In this document: positions 22,429 through 30,249 of the stretch, one piece after another
Numbering within the stretch: the first letter of the stretch is position 1
Layout: each line of letters begins with the position of its first letter
Origin: Spirochaetales bacterium
GTDB taxonomy: Bacteria > Spirochaetota > Spirochaetia > DSM-27196 > PWMO01
Direction: 5' to 3'
NCBI GenBank assembly: GCA_007123465.1
Contig: SKLB01000329.1
Location: 1-36,459 of the forward strand
DNA length: 36,459 nt
Position numbers and translations under genes: made by a program
The notes under the pieces: model-generated
Database searches by the model: none
Told to the model about the DNA's origin: nothing
What the model saw: only the letters and a program-made list of their open reading frames with translations

Positions 22429-23682
22429 ATGAAAAAGATTCTCGTTGTTGATGAGTCCGCGCTCTTCCGTGATTTTCTCTCCAAGAAGCTGATCGAGTAC
22501 GGGTTTGAGGTCTCTGTTGCGGTCAACGGGCTGGATGCGTCGGTCAAGATTCGCCAGTTGATGCCCGAGTTGGTCATCATGGACTACTACCTGTCCAGAA
22601 GCAGCTCGCTCGAGGTGCTCGAGAAGCTGCGCCAGGACCCCAATACCGCAGGCATAGCGGTAATCATGGCTTCGGCCAAGGTTGACCGCGAGAAGCTGCT
22701 GCAGGTGGCGCGCTTCGGTGTCAAGAAGTTCTTCACTAAGCCGGTGCGCGTGGATGCACTGCTCAGGGCCGTCTCCGAGAGCCTGGGGGTCCAGGTGGAT
22801 ATGGACAACACCCCATGTATTGTAGAGGCGCACGTAAACGATGACATAGTATTTGTCGAAGTGGCCCAGGGACTGAACAAAGAGAAGATCGAACTGCTGC
22901 GCTACAAGATCAAGGAGCTGCTGGATCTCTACGACCTGTCGCTGGTCAAAGTGCTGGTGATGATGTCAAGCGTCGACATCACCTCGGCAGACTCCATCAA
23001 GCTGGGCGTGTTGCTCAACACGATCCTTCAGTACGCCAAACCGCGCAACGTCAGGATTCTGACCAATTCGGAGTTTGTTGCCCAGTACGTCGCCGGGCGT
23101 GAAGAGATGGCAGAAATCGGAGTCAGCAACAACCTGGAGCAGGCGATGAGCGGACTGCTCGGCAGAAAGACCGGCAATTACATCGATCCGTCGCAGAAAA
23201 CCGCGCAACAGGAATTTCTGCAGGTACAGGCTCCCAAGAAGGACCGCGGCGAGTCGATCGATATGAAGTTCGAGTCCGAGAAGGCACAGCAGTTTGACCT
23301 GCACGAACTCGATGAAAACCTCACCATAGCCGTGGTTGACGATGACCTTGTGATTCAGGAGCTGATCAAGACTGCCTTTTCCGATACGCAGTTTTCGATC
23401 AGGCCGTTTGGCAACGGACGCGAGTTTGTCAGCGATCCTGTCGCGGAAACCGCCGATCTCATCTTTCTGGACCTGATGATGCCCGAGATGGACGGTTTCC
23501 AGGTTCTCAGCGATTTGAAGAAGCGGCGCAAGGACCTGCCGGTGATCGTACTGTCAGCGCTGTCGCAGCAGGAGACCGTGGTGCGCGCGCTCAAGCTGGG
23601 CGTCAAGAGCTACATGATCAAGCCGTTGAAACCGCAGGCGGTCCGTAAGAAGGCCACCGAAATACTCAAAATGAACTTCTGA
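22429..23682 (+). CDS. dual-receiver response regulator (REC-unknown-REC)
   Basis: From the ATG at 22429 (GGGAGGAG upstream) the protein has 417 residues. The first receiver (1-118) has 'VVDES', phospho-acceptor Asp52 in 'VIMDYYLS', and Lys in 'FFTKPVR'. The second (about 300-417) has 'VVDDD', Asp348 in 'IFLDLMMPEMDG', and 'MIKPLKP'. Both look phosphorylatable. The middle (about 125-250, with 'DDIVFVEVAQGLNKEKIELLRYKI' and 'DSIKLGVLLNTILQYAKPRNVRILTNSE') alternates short strands and helices like a STAS-type fold, but I cannot assign it firmly. There is no DNA-binding output. The stop overlaps the kinase start (TGATG), so it is translationally coupled and probably its partner. The longer track start is in the promoter. 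Confidence 0.9.
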   Translation: MKKILVVDESALFRDFLSKKLIEYGFEVSVAVNGLDASVKIRQLMPELVIMDYYLSRSSSLEVLEKLRQDPNTAGIAVIMASAKVDREKLLQVARFGVKKFFTKPVRVDALLRAVSESLGVQVDMDNTPCIVEAHVNDDIVFVEVAQGLNKEKIELLRYKIKELLDLYDLSLVKVLVMMSSVDITSADSIKLGVLLNTILQYAKPRNVRILTNSEFVAQYVAGREEMAEIGVSNNLEQAMSGLLGRKTGNYIDPSQKTAQQEFLQVQAPKKDRGESIDMKFESEKAQQFDLHELDENLTIAVVDDDLVIQELIKTAFSDTQFSIRPFGNGREFVSDPVAETADLIFLDLMMPEMDGFQVLSDLKKRRKDLPVIVLSALSQQETVVRALKLGVKSYMIKPLKPQAVRKKATEILKMNF

Positions 23683-26087
23683 TGCAGGCGGCGCCCGTGT
23701 CGTTATCTCCGCTTGGCCGGCAGTTTCAGGTAATCTTCGATCACTCACCGGTCGGCATGCTGGTGCTCGATACTACCGTGCGGATTATTCACACCAACCG
23801 GTTAGTCGAAACGATGTTTGGTCGTTCCGAGAACGAACTCAAAGGCGAACGGCTGCAGTCGTTTGTGGTTGCCGAGGATGCGGACCGCTTTCAACGTCTG
23901 CTCGACAGTCTGTCTACCGATGGCGACAACCATTTTCGGGCCAACCTGCGCTACCATAGTGCCGGCGGCGGCGAGGCGTGGTGCCGCATGGACGTGACCT
24001 ACGTAGTTTCACAGCAGCACTCGCCATTTGTATTCGCCGTACTCGAGGATATCACCGAACAGAAGAGCGGTGAGGACAGGCTCAAGCAAGAAAAGGAGCT
24101 GGCCGAACGCGCCACAAGAACCAAGTCAGCCTTCCTTGCCAACATGAGTCACGAGATCAGAACTCCGCTGCACACTATTACCGGTATGACCGAGCTCATA
24201 CTGGACACCGGCCTTGATGAAGAGCAGCGCGAATATGCGCAGCAGATCCGTTTCTCGGCGGAAGTATTGCTCAATCTGATCAACGATATACTGGACTTCT
24301 CCAAGATCGAAGCTGGAAAACTGTCGCTGGAAGTGATTGAGTTTGAGCTGTCCGAGATGACCGAAGAAGCGGTGGACCTCGTGAGCCTCGAGGCTCACAA
24401 GAAAGGACTCGAAGCTCTGCTCTATCTCGACCCGCGGCTGCCGCGAGTCATCAAGGGGGATCCTGCCAGGCTGCGCCAGATCATCGTCAATCTGTTTAAC
24501 AACGCCGTCAAGTTCACCACCAAGGGCCACGTTTATCTGCGGGTTACGCCGCTACGCCAGGATAACGACAGCGTGGCGATTATGTTTGAAGTGATAGACT
24601 CCGGCATCGGAATACCCGAGGCCAAACTATCGGCTCTCTTCACTGCGTTTTCGCAGGTGGACTCATCGACTACGCGTCGCTTCGGCGGGACCGGGCTTGG
24701 CCTTTCGATATCGCGCAACCTGGTGCAACTGATGGACGGCAAGATCGGTGTAAAGAGCCAGCAGAACAAGGGCTCAACCTTCTGGTTTACTATTCCGTTT
24801 CCGTTGCAGCAGCCGGTCGACCGGGCGCATCCGCAGAAACTGTCGGTTTCCATCAGCGTTCTGATTGTTGATGACAACGATCTGTCACGAACGGTGTTGC
24901 GAAGCTATCTTGAGTCGTGGGGTGCAGAGGTGCACGAGGCCCGCAACGGCAAGCAGGGCCTGGAAATGCTGCAGCGCGCTGCCGTTCAGGAAACACCGTT
25001 TGATGTTGCGCTGATCGATCTGCTGATGCACGGGATGGACGGTTGGCAGCTCGCCAGCGAAATCAACGCCGACAAGAGCATAAACTCGACCAGACTGGTG
25101 TTGCTCAGTCCGGCCGGGCGTATGGCCGGCGAAGCGAAAATGAAACTGCTCAAGTGGTTCAACGCCTATGTGACCAAGCCGATACGCCGGCAGGAACTCT
25201 TCGATGCGCTGCAGAGCGTTACGGCCAGCGACATTGACCTTGGTTCTCCCGAAGAAGAGGGGGCGGCGCATGCGGCTGATGTCCAGGCGCCGAGCAGCCG
25301 GCATCACGCCGGGGCCACTACAATTCTGGTGGCCGAGGATCACTTCGTCAATCAGCAGCTGTTCAAGGCGATTCTGGAGAAACGAGGTTACAAGACCATA
25401 GTGGCCGCCAACGGTCGTGAAGCGGTGGACCAGGCCCGGACAGAGCCGATTGACCTGATCTTCATGGATGTTCAGATGCCGGAAATGAACGGCTACGAAG
25501 CGACGCAGCAAATCCGGGAGCTTGGTATCAACGTACCGATCATCGCGGTAACCGCCAGCGCACTCAAAGGAGAGGCCGAGAAATGCCTGGCGAACGGGAT
25601 GAACGACTTTCTGCCCAAGCCGTTCAAGGCCAGGGATGTCTTTCCGGTACTCGACAAATGGATACAGACCGGCAACGCCGACAACGATGAGCCGGCTGAA
25701 CTGATGCCGCTGGATGAGCCGCCGGACACTGAGTCAGTGCCGGCTGCGCCGATCTTTGATATCGACTCTGCTGTTGACTCATTCATGGGTAAGCGAGACG
25801 TGGTAGCGCGAGTGGTCAAAGCGTTTATTGCCAAGGTCGAGGACCGCCTGCCGGTCATGGACCGGGCCGCCGAGCAGCCCGACTACGAGACCCTGCGCTT
25901 TGAGGCTCACGCAATCAAGGGCGGAGCGTGGAATTTGAGTGTTATGGCGCTAGGCAATGCTGCGTCAGCCGTTGAAGAGGCGGCGCGAGAGCAGCAGCCT
26001 CGAGCCGCCCGGGAACTCTACCCCGAGCTGCGACGCACTTTTGAAAAGTTTGTGGCGTTCTGCACCGACAATCCCGAGCTGGAGTGA
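23682..26087 (+). CDS. hybrid sensor histidine kinase (PAS-HisKA-HATPase-REC-REC-HPt)
   Basis: This 801-residue soluble phosphorelay kinase has a PAS domain at about 15-130 and HisKA with 'FLANMSHEIRTPL', the phospho-His being His157. The HATPase domain has 'IVNLFNNAVKF' (N box), 'VIDSGIGIP' (G1), and 'FGGTGLGLSISRNL' (F/G2). Two receivers follow: 'LIVDDND...LIDLLMHGMDG...TKPI' and 'VAEDHFVNQQ...FMDVQMPEMNG...PKPF'. A C-terminal HPt domain has 'AHAIKGGAWNLS' (His743). No transmembrane segment is seen, so it senses a cytoplasmic signal. All phosphotransfer residues are intact, giving a complete His-Asp-His chain ready to pass phosphate to the upstream dual-receiver protein. The 3' end overlaps the convergent methyltransferase gene by 70 bases. 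Confidence 0.95.
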   Translation: MQAAPVSLSPLGRQFQVIFDHSPVGMLVLDTTVRIIHTNRLVETMFGRSENELKGERLQSFVVAEDADRFQRLLDSLSTDGDNHFRANLRYHSAGGGEAWCRMDVTYVVSQQHSPFVFAVLEDITEQKSGEDRLKQEKELAERATRTKSAFLANMSHEIRTPLHTITGMTELILDTGLDEEQREYAQQIRFSAEVLLNLINDILDFSKIEAGKLSLEVIEFELSEMTEEAVDLVSLEAHKKGLEALLYLDPRLPRVIKGDPARLRQIIVNLFNNAVKFTTKGHVYLRVTPLRQDNDSVAIMFEVIDSGIGIPEAKLSALFTAFSQVDSSTTRRFGGTGLGLSISRNLVQLMDGKIGVKSQQNKGSTFWFTIPFPLQQPVDRAHPQKLSVSISVLIVDDNDLSRTVLRSYLESWGAEVHEARNGKQGLEMLQRAAVQETPFDVALIDLLMHGMDGWQLASEINADKSINSTRLVLLSPAGRMAGEAKMKLLKWFNAYVTKPIRRQELFDALQSVTASDIDLGSPEEEGAAHAADVQAPSSRHHAGATTILVAEDHFVNQQLFKAILEKRGYKTIVAANGREAVDQARTEPIDLIFMDVQMPEMNGYEATQQIRELGINVPIIAVTASALKGEAEKCLANGMNDFLPKPFKARDVFPVLDKWIQTGNADNDEPAELMPLDEPPDTESVPAAPIFDIDSAVDSFMGKRDVVARVVKAFIAKVEDRLPVMDRAAEQPDYETLRFEAHAIKGGAWNLSVMALGNAASAVEEAAREQQPRAARELYPELRRTFEKFVAFCTDNPELE

Positions 26088-26815
26088 ATTCGGGCGTAGA
26101 CGTCACCCGATAGCGTGCCGGGGGCAAGCGAGCTCAGGTGACGCCGAAGCGTTTGCGCGTTGAGCCAGTTGTCAAGCTGCAGCCGCATCGATTCACCGGC
26201 CGACAGATTGTAGCGATACTCGGCCAGCGATTCCAGATGATCGATGCACGCCAGCGCAACCGTCAGATCGGCCGGCAGGTACTCGAACGACAGCGCACGG
26301 ACCGGCTTGGACAGTGACGCAACTACCCGGTCCTCGTGGCCTTCTACGTCAACCTTGATAAACGCCGGTTGTCCGTGGCGTTCGATCAGCTGATCGAGAG
26401 TCACCGACGGAACCTGAACAGTAGAATCCCAGTCAACGTGGCTGAACCCCGCTGTATCGGCGGCTCGTTGGACCCAGCGCGCCGAGACGGTTGCCAGGGT
26501 CGGGTGGCGGCGCGACACGTGCAGTACGCATTGCCCTCCGGAGTCCGAAACGGCAGCCTGCACCAGTGTGACGCGCGGATTGCGTCCGTAGAAAGCCCGC
26601 AGCAGCGCGGCGCACGACGGTTGCGGCTCAACCGCTACAACGCACGCGCCCAGCGAGAGCCAGGTGTGGATGCGATTGCCTACGTGAGAGCCGATATCGA
26701 AGCTCAGGTCGCCGCGGTTGATAAAGTGGCGGTAGAAGCGCCGCATGCGCGCCCAACGCCACGGGATCGCGTAGTACACCACCAACGACCGCAGCAGACC
26801 GACCAGCCCGCTCAT
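26018..26815 (-). CDS. FkbM-family methyltransferase
   Basis: From the ATG at 26815 the protein has 265 residues. It shows SAM-binding motif I 'LSFDIGSHVGNRIHTWLSLG', an acidic post-motif 'VVAVEPQPSCAALLR', 'FIKVDVEGHEDRVV' (typical of the FkbM family) and 'LSFEYLP'. FkbM proteins methylate hydroxyls of sugars or polyketides. The usual family end 'SGDVYARI' is followed by 24 additional residues that run under the 3' end of the histidine kinase gene. The start overlaps the RibD-like stop (ATGA), so the pair is co-translated. The substrate is unknown. The upstream extension in the track is shadow sequence. Confidence 0.85.
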   Translation of the reverse strand: MSGLVGLLRSLVVYYAIPWRWARMRRFYRHFINRGDLSFDIGSHVGNRIHTWLSLGACVVAVEPQPSCAALLRAFYGRNPRVTLVQAAVSDSGGQCVLHVSRRHPTLATVSARWVQRAADTAGFSHVDWDSTVQVPSVTLDQLIERHGQPAFIKVDVEGHEDRVVASLSKPVRALSFEYLPADLTVALACIDHLESLAEYRYNLSAGESMRLQLDNWLNAQTLRRHLSSLAPGTLSGDVYARIHSSSGLSVQNATNFSKVRRSSG

Positions 26816-27567
26816 GCCGTTGGCGGGAACTCCAACTCCCATACCAGATCCCGCCCGAGCTGCCGCGGTTGGCCGGGCGCCAGCCGAATTGCGTCCCCCA
26901 GAGCCTCGATTCCGAGCTCCCCGATAGCCGGTGTACCGGCGCCGATAAGCATCGGCGCAATGACCAGCAGCAGTCTGTCTACCAGGCGCTGTCTCACAAA
27001 CGAGGTAATCACGCGGCTGCCCCCTTCGACAAACAGCGATCGGATGCCTTGCTGCGCGAGCCACTGCAGCAGCTGCTGCAGGTCTACACCGCTTCCGCTC
27101 TGGTCTGCAGCAACGTCGACCACTGTGATATTATGATTGCTGAGACGGTTGCGCTGCTCGGGTGCGCTATCGCTCAGAGTTGCCACGACCGTGCGAAAAC
27201 GCGTTGCAGTCTGTACTATGCGCGATGCTTCGGGCAGCCGCAGCCGGGAATCGAGCACTATTCGCAGCGGTGAAGTGTGCTCTTGTGCCAGGCGGCACGT
27301 CAGTTCGGGATCGTCGCGCAAGACGGTACCGATACCTACCAGTATAGCATCGTTGTCGCGCCGGAGCTCGTGCGCCAGGGTCAGCGTCTCGCTGCCGGAA
27401 ATCCAGCGCGAGTCGCCGCTTCTGGTGGCGATCCGCCCGTCGAGACTCTGTGCAAAGCTCACAACCACAGTGGGACGGCCAATCATAACTGTGCTGCAGT
27501 CTACCGCATATGCGACCGACGATACAACGCGAATCGAGCCGGCGGAATGCGTTGACACCGCGGTCAT
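26812..27567 (-). CDS. RibD C-terminal-type reductase (riboflavin pathway)
   Basis: This protein of about 224-251 residues matches the RibD C-terminal reductase family, which reduces 5-amino-6-ribosylamino-uracil phosphate with NADPH. 'VSFAQSLDGRIATRSGDSRWISG' and 'DAILVGIGTVLRDDPELT' are the family opening. 'SLFVEGGSRVITSFV' is the conserved EGG segment, and 'IAPMLIGAG' follows. The zinc deaminase domain of full-length RibD is absent. Two starts are possible: ATG 27567 (AAGGA directly adjacent) or ATG 27486 (MIGRPTVV), the latter closer to homologue starts. The ribA promoter overlaps the first codons, which favours the shorter form. It sits divergently from ribA. Confidence 0.85.
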   Translation of the reverse strand: MTAVSTHSAGSIRVVSSVAYAVDCSTVMIGRPTVVVSFAQSLDGRIATRSGDSRWISGSETLTLAHELRRDNDAILVGIGTVLRDDPELTCRLAQEHTSPLRIVLDSRLRLPEASRIVQTATRFRTVVATLSDSAPEQRNRLSNHNITVVDVAADQSGSGVDLQQLLQWLAQQGIRSLFVEGGSRVITSFVRQRLVDRLLLVIAPMLIGAGTPAIGELGIEALGDAIRLAPGQPRQLGRDLVWELEFPPTA

Positions 27568-27580
27568 TCCTTACTAAATT
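27552..27580 (+). promoter_or_regulatory. ribA promoter
   Basis: A consensus -35 TTGACA (27552-27557), a 17-base spacer and TAAATT (27575-27580) precede ribA. The predicted start near 27587 gives a leader of about 38 bases with GGAGGA at 27615. That is too short for an FMN riboswitch. Confidence 0.6.
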
Positions 27581-27624
27581 CGCAAGCATGCGCCTTGCGC
27601 ACGTTGTTTACTCTGGAGGACGCA

Positions 27625-28437
27625 ATGAATAAGGCTCGCGGCGATTCCCGCGGCGGTCACGCTGGTTTATCCACCACCACACCGCTGATCAAGGTCAACG
27701 GACTCGCCCCGCACAAACAGCCCCGGAAGCTCAACGGTCACTCGCTGATCGCACGGCAGAGACTGGAAAAGAAGCTTTCGGCTCTACCATCGTATGTCCC
27801 CGAGGAGGCATACTTCAAGGCTGCCGAAGATGGAACGCTGCCCGAGGACGGGCACTCGGTACAGCTGGTTGCCAGCGTAGATTTTCCGACACGCTACGGC
27901 CATTTTACGCTGTACGGCTTCCACGAAGCCGGCAGCGGAGCCGAACACACCGCGATTGTGCGCGGAGATGTTCGCGGCGCAATCGATTGTCCGGTGCGGC
28001 TGCATTCGGAGTGTCACACCGGCGACGTCTGGGGATCACTGCGCTGTGACTGTCGTGACCAACTCGAGGCTGCCGTACGCTACGTGGCCGACCAGCAATG
28101 TGGCGCGGTTGTATATCTGCGTCAGGAGGGCCGCGGCATTGGATTGCTGAACAAGATCAAGGCCTACCACCTTCAGGATCTCGGACTCGATACGGTAGAG
28201 GCCAACGAGTTCCTCGGCTATCCCGCAGAAGCGCGCGATTACGGTGTTGGTGCACAGATCCTGGAGCTGCTGGGGATAGATTCGGTTGCACTACTTACCA
28301 ACAATCCGGACAAGATCGAAAAGCTGACCGCCGCCGGATGTATCGTGACGCGCCGAATACCGTTAAAGGCTACCACCAATCCGCACAATGAATTCTACAT
28401 GCAGACCAAGAAGAGCAAGATGGGGCACCTGTTCTGA
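27625..28437 (+). CDS. ribA: GTP cyclohydrolase II
   Basis: This 270-residue enzyme converts GTP to 2,5-diamino-6-ribosylamino-pyrimidinone phosphate, the first step of riboflavin synthesis. The zinc site 'HSECHTGDVWGSLRCDC' and the GTP-binding/catalytic 'YLRQEGRGIGLLNKIKAY' are intact, and 'LLTNNPDKIEKLTAAGC' is conserved. The core begins near residue 85 ('VASVDFPTRYGHFTLYGF'). The N-terminal 80 or so residues are extra relative to E. coli RibA and are not the RibB dihydroxybutanone-phosphate synthase domain. I chose ATG 27625 because GGAGGA lies five bases upstream; the track start at 27595 has no ribosome binding site. Confidence 0.95.
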   Translation: MNKARGDSRGGHAGLSTTTPLIKVNGLAPHKQPRKLNGHSLIARQRLEKKLSALPSYVPEEAYFKAAEDGTLPEDGHSVQLVASVDFPTRYGHFTLYGFHEAGSGAEHTAIVRGDVRGAIDCPVRLHSECHTGDVWGSLRCDCRDQLEAAVRYVADQQCGAVVYLRQEGRGIGLLNKIKAYHLQDLGLDTVEANEFLGYPAEARDYGVGAQILELLGIDSVALLTNNPDKIEKLTAAGCIVTRRIPLKATTNPHNEFYMQTKKSKMGHLF

Positions 28438-28453
28438 ATCTGTTGTGAATCCG

Positions 28454-28471
28454 GCGCTGCTGCTTCAGCGC
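28454..28471. terminator. hairpin across the dapL stop codon at a convergent junction
   Basis: GCGCTG (28454-28459), a six-base loop and CAGCGC (28466-28471) form a perfect six-base-pair stem at the convergent ends of ribA and dapL. The dapL stop codon lies at the loop/stem border. No T tract follows. It resembles the hairpin at 20413-20433. Confidence 0.35.
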
Positions 28472-29691
28472 AACGCCGCGGTGATCTTCTCCACCGCGCT
28501 CTCTACCTTCTCACGGTGATTGAAAGCGCTGATTCTGATAAACCCTTCTCCGCAGCGGCCAAACCCGCTGCCGGGCGTAGTTACTACACCGGCTTTATGC
28601 AACAGAAGTTCGAACAGATCCCAGGAACCGGCGCCTTTGGCGTCGACCCAGATATAGGGTGCGTCCTGACCGCCGCTGCAGGCGTAGCCTATCAGCCGCA
28701 TTGCCTCAAGAATAATGCGCGCGTTCTCCAGGTAGTAGTCCGAGAGCTGCCGGATTTCGTGTCTGCCCTGCCGGCTGCACGCCGCGGCGGCCGCGCGCTG
28801 TACCGGGTAGGATACCCCGTTGAACTTGGTACTCTGGCGGCGGCTCCAGAGGTCACGCACGCTGTGTGGTGAGCCATCGGCGCAGTAGGCGGTGCACTTC
28901 GCGGGCACAACGGTATAGGCGCAGCGGGTTCCGGTGAATCCGGCGGTCTTGGAAAAACTGCGGAACTCGATTGCCACCTCGTCGGCTCCCGGGATTTCGT
29001 AGATGGAATGCGGGATATTCGGGTTACGGATGAACTCTACGTAAGCCGCATCGAACAGAATCAGGGCTTTGTTGCTACGCGCGTATTCGACCCAGCGCGC
29101 GAGCTGATCGGTGGTTGCAACCACGCCGGTCGGGTTATTGGGAAAACAGAGATAGATCAGGTCAACCGGGCTGGCGGGAGGCGAGGGTACAAAGCCGTTG
29201 TGCGGCGTTGCTTCGAGATAGACGAGGCCCTGATACCGTCCCCGGTCCCACGCTCCGCTGCGCCCCGCCATGACGTTGGTATCAACGTAGACCGGGTAGA
29301 CCGGGTCGGGTACGGCAACAGTTATGGCGCTATCGAAGAGTTCCTGGATGTTGCCGGTATCGCATTTGGCACCGTCGGAGACAAAAATATCATCGGCGCC
29401 GATAGCAACACCGCGCGGTGCGTAATCGCTTGCAACTATCGCCTCGCGCAGAAAAGCGTATCCCTGTTCGGGGCCGTAGCCGCGGAAGCTCTGGTCGCTG
29501 GCCATCTCGTCGATTGCACTGTGAAATGCCTGAACAACCGACGGCGTCAACGCGCGCGTAACATCGCCAATACCGAGCTTGATAACCTCGCGGCCGGGAT
29601 TCTGCTGCTGAAACGCCTGGACTCTCTGCGCAATCTCCACAAACAGGTAGGAAGACTGCAGCTTGGTGTAGTGTTCATTTATCTGTATCAT
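28465..29691 (-). CDS. dapL: LL-diaminopimelate aminotransferase
   Basis: This 408-residue PLP enzyme, a fold-type I aminotransferase, converts tetrahydrodipicolinate directly to LL-diaminopimelate with glutamate as donor. It shows 'VIKLGIGDVTRALTPSVVQAFH', 'RGYGPEQGYAFLREAI', 'FVSDGAKCDTGNIQELF', 'PVYPVYVDTNVMAGR' and 'CFPNNPTGVV'. The PLP Lys is in 'FRSFSKTAGFTGTRCAY'. These are diagnostic of DapL as opposed to ordinary class I aminotransferases. The start at 29691 has AAGGA nine bases upstream. The DapL pathway is typical of plants, Chlamydiae, spirochaetes and some anaerobes. Its product feeds lysine and, if used, peptidoglycan. Confidence 0.96.
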   Translation of the reverse strand: MIQINEHYTKLQSSYLFVEIAQRVQAFQQQNPGREVIKLGIGDVTRALTPSVVQAFHSAIDEMASDQSFRGYGPEQGYAFLREAIVASDYAPRGVAIGADDIFVSDGAKCDTGNIQELFDSAITVAVPDPVYPVYVDTNVMAGRSGAWDRGRYQGLVYLEATPHNGFVPSPPASPVDLIYLCFPNNPTGVVATTDQLARWVEYARSNKALILFDAAYVEFIRNPNIPHSIYEIPGADEVAIEFRSFSKTAGFTGTRCAYTVVPAKCTAYCADGSPHSVRDLWSRRQSTKFNGVSYPVQRAAAAACSRQGRHEIRQLSDYYLENARIILEAMRLIGYACSGGQDAPYIWVDAKGAGSWDLFELLLHKAGVVTTPGSGFGRCGEGFIRISAFNHREKVESAVEKITAALR

Positions 29692-29713
29692 AGGAGTGTT
29701 TCCTTGTGGAGGC

Positions 29714-29742
29714 ATCTTAGAGACAAGGCAGGAGAACATCAA
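29714..29742 (-). promoter_or_regulatory. dapL promoter
   Basis: On the minus strand TTGATG (29742-29737), a 17-base spacer and TAAGAT (29719-29714) precede the dapL start by 22 bases, with an AAGGA Shine-Dalgarno in the short leader. Confidence 0.5.
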
Positions 29743-29747
29743 GAGCT

Positions 29748-30242
29748 ATGCTGGCAACTATGACCGAAGGGCAACGGCACACGCTCTATCAAGACGCGTG
29801 TGCGATTCTGCGCGAAAACGGCTCGGCGGGTGCCCGGCTGCACCGCATGTGCGATTATCTGCGGCAGCACGTAACCTCCTACGACTGGGTGGGGTTCTAC
29901 GTCGCTGTCCCCGGTGAACGAACGCTGGTGCTGGGACCGTTTGCGGGCGAACCGACCGAGCATCTGCGGATCGCGTTCGGGCAGGGCGTTTGCGGACAGG
30001 CCGCCGAGCAGGAGCGTACCGTGGTTGTTCAGGACGTGAGCGCCGAGACAAACTACCTGTCGTGCAGCGTCCACGTCAAATCCGAGATCGTGGTACCGGT
30101 CTTTGACCAGGGTCTGGTGATCGGCGAACTCGATATTGATTCACACCAGCGTGAGGCTTTCAGCGATCATGACCGGCCAATTCTGCAGCGGTTGGCAGCA
30201 GCGAGTGTCGAGCTGGTGCGCGAGATCGCGCCGGTCATTTAG
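29748..30242 (+). CDS. GAF-domain protein, free methionine-(R)-sulfoxide reductase-like
   Basis: This 164-residue single GAF domain resembles fRMsr (YebR), which reduces free methionine-R-sulfoxide. 'YDWVGFYVAVPGERTLVLGPFAGEP', 'FGQGVCGQAAEQERTVVVQDV', 'NYLSCSVHVKSEIVVPVF' and 'GELDIDS' follow the family layout. Characterised enzymes use three cysteines. Here the second (GVCG) and the third, catalytic one ('LSCS') are present, but the first (normally 'PAC') is replaced by 'PTE'. Reductase activity is therefore likely but may use a different disulfide relay. An alternative start is ATG 29760. It is divergent from dapL. Confidence 0.82.
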   Translation: MLATMTEGQRHTLYQDACAILRENGSAGARLHRMCDYLRQHVTSYDWVGFYVAVPGERTLVLGPFAGEPTEHLRIAFGQGVCGQAAEQERTVVVQDVSAETNYLSCSVHVKSEIVVPVFDQGLVIGELDIDSHQREAFSDHDRPILQRLAAASVELVREIAPVI

Positions 30243-30249
30243 GCTTGTC

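Noticed and set aside
20422-22833. 803-residue phosphohexomutase ORF with a 169-residue N-terminal domain
   Set aside because: The extra N-terminal part is antisense to the response regulator and crosses its promoter. The leaderless promoter fixes the start at 22326.
27581-27624. FMN riboswitch upstream of ribA
   Set aside because: The predicted leader is only about 38 bases and no RFN-element helices are seen.
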